From positions 1 to 6,824 of the forward strand of contig JAGNPF010000079.1 in NCBI GenBank assembly GCA_017989775.1: a DNA stretch of 6,824 bases, given 5' to 3'. Each line of letters begins with the position of its first letter. Position 1 is the first letter of the stretch. Position numbers and translations under genes: made by a program. Positions 6,158 to 6,824 of this stretch are shown here, in pieces. The DNA comes from Flavobacterium sp. (GTDB taxonomy: Bacteria > Bacteroidota > Bacteroidia > Flavobacteriales > Flavobacteriaceae). Under the pieces are notes generated by a model, which did not search any database, was not told where the DNA came from, and saw only the letters and a program-made list of their open reading frames with translations.

Positions 6158-6165
6158 TAGTTTTG
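6158..6165 (+). promoter_or_regulatory. Candidate -7 element (TAnnTTTG) for the lipoprotein gene
   Basis: TAGTTTTG matches the Bacteroidota -7 consensus TAnnTTTG exactly, and it is the only exact match I found in the intergenic DNA of the window. A TTTTG lies at 6128-6132, but its spacing to the TA (25 nt) is slightly longer than usual for a -33 TTG. It would give a leader of about 100 nt for the gene starting at 6275. In T-rich DNA a chance match is quite possible. Confidence 0.3.
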
Positions 6166-6274
6166 TTTGCGCTGGAAAGGACTAAATTTAATATGCAAAA
6201 TCTGAATTTTTAAGGCTATTTATGCGTAAATTAGCAATGGCTTTGCCTTAATTATTAACTAATCTTTTATTACC

Positions 6275-6745
6275 ATGAAAAATTTAGGACTATTTTGTCT
6301 GCTGTTGGCTTGCATTGGACTCGAAAGCTGCAATAAAAACCCCAAAGTCGCCGAATCCCCAACGGTGGATGAAAAACCGACAAGCGTGCAATGTTACAAA
6401 GCATTGTATGAAAAAGATACTCTTGATTTAAAAATCAACACCCTGCAAAGCGGAAAAGTTACCGGAGAGATGGAGATGAAAGTTTTCAACAGGGCAAAAA
6501 AAGTGGGTAAAATAGCCGGCGAATTCCGCGGAGACACCCTGTTTGTCGATTATTCGTTTATTTCGGGCACGGACAAAGCCATGTACAAAAATCCAATGGC
6601 TTTGCTGAAAAAAGGCAACGAACTTGTTTTGGGCGACGGAAAAATCGAGACCTATTTGGGCACTTCCTATTTTGCCAAAGGACAACCCATAGATTTTGAC
6701 AAGGTGAAATATAAATTCACTCCCGTGGATTGCGTCGATAAATAG
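6275..6745 (+). CDS. Small predicted lipoprotein of unknown function
   Basis: A 156-residue protein. The start MKNLGLFCLLLACIGLESC is a type II signal peptide; the lipobox is L-E-S-C with Cys19 as lipid-attachment site. Glu at -2 is not the textbook residue but the overall pattern is clear. Residues after Cys19 (NKNPK) lack the acidic run near +2 to +5 that serves as a surface-export signal in Flavobacterium and Bacteroides lipoproteins, so a periplasm-facing location is more likely (inference). A Pro/Glu/Thr-rich linker (about 22-37) leads to a compact beta-rich domain from Cys40 (CYKALYEKDTLDLKI) to Cys153 near the end; these two could form a disulfide. GKIAGEFRGDTLFVDYSF (78-95) is typical of a recurrent Bacteroidota lipoprotein type without an assigned role. 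It lies 128 nt after the beta-barrel gene, with a possible own promoter, and is closed by a terminator. The stop is TAG, whereas the other four genes use TAA. Confidence 0.8.
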   Translation: MKNLGLFCLLLACIGLESCNKNPKVAESPTVDEKPTSVQCYKALYEKDTLDLKINTLQSGKVTGEMEMKVFNRAKKVGKIAGEFRGDTLFVDYSFISGTDKAMYKNPMALLKKGNELVLGDGKIETYLGTSYFAKGQPIDFDKVKYKFTPVDCVDK

Positions 6746-6766
6746 AGAACAACTATAATTTTTTTT

Positions 6767-6798
6767 AAAGAGGCTGTCCGAAAAGGGCAGCCTTTTTT
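6767..6798 (+). terminator. Intrinsic terminator of the lipoprotein gene
   Basis: AGGCTGTCC (6771-6779) pairs with GGGCAGCCT (6785-6793) with one T.G wobble around a GAAAA loop. Outer A/G-T pairs extend it to 6767-6797, and the six-T run is 6793-6798. Only 26 nt remain after it and they show nothing recognisable. Confidence 0.9.
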
Positions 6799-6824
6799 AT
6801 GCAGCAAATTTTAGGGATTGATTT

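Noticed and set aside
6210..6251. Inverted repeat TTAAGGC / GCCTTAA as a terminator of the beta-barrel gene
   Set aside because: The arms are only 7 bp, the spacer is 28 nt and no T-run follows, so it does not qualify as an intrinsic terminator.

Overview
The window looks like a chromosomal segment of a Bacteroidota bacterium, most likely Flavobacterium or a close relative. The evidence is an AT-rich genome with T-rich intergenic stretches, genes without Shine-Dalgarno sequences, a C-terminal type IX secretion (Por) sorting domain, and a GlmM C-terminus of flavobacterial style. All five genes lie on the + strand. No RNA gene, CRISPR array, transposase or integrase is visible.

Layout: (1) positions 2-379 hold the 3' end of a phosphoglucosamine mutase gene (glmM), closed by a hairpin terminator. 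(2) A 414-nt AT-rich gap with several small dyads leads to a large gene (794-3814). It encodes a secreted multidomain family-1-type pectate lyase: signal peptide, right-handed beta-helix lyase, Asp-rich DxDxDG-type motif, two fibronectin type III domains, LamG-like domain and T9SS sorting domain. It is also closed by a hairpin terminator. (3) A 316-nt gap with a direct repeat precedes 4131-4910, a small exported Cys-containing protein. Its sequence is built from duplicated short motifs that resemble pieces of the Hcp (T6SS tube) family. (4) A terminator follows, then a predicted outer-membrane beta-barrel protein (4989-6146). (5) A small lipoprotein (6275-6745) ends with a strong terminator at the right edge.

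How they may work together: glmM is housekeeping (UDP-GlcNAc supply for the cell wall). The lyase would be exported by the T9SS and attack pectin or polygalacturonate outside the cell. No SusC/SusD pair, sugar transporter, sensor or second carbohydrate-active enzyme is in the window, so it looks like an orphan lyase rather than part of a complete utilisation locus. The last three genes all encode envelope or exported proteins. They are separated by 78-128 nt, with a terminator after the first, so a shared function is only a guess.

The two most notable observations are these. First, two homologous segments of about 62-69 nt, each a GNRA-capped terminator plus a short conserved tail, bracket the pectate lyase gene as direct repeats. 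Second, the exported protein at 4131-4910 has Hcp-like motifs, some of them duplicated, although it carries a signal peptide and no T6SS gene is nearby.
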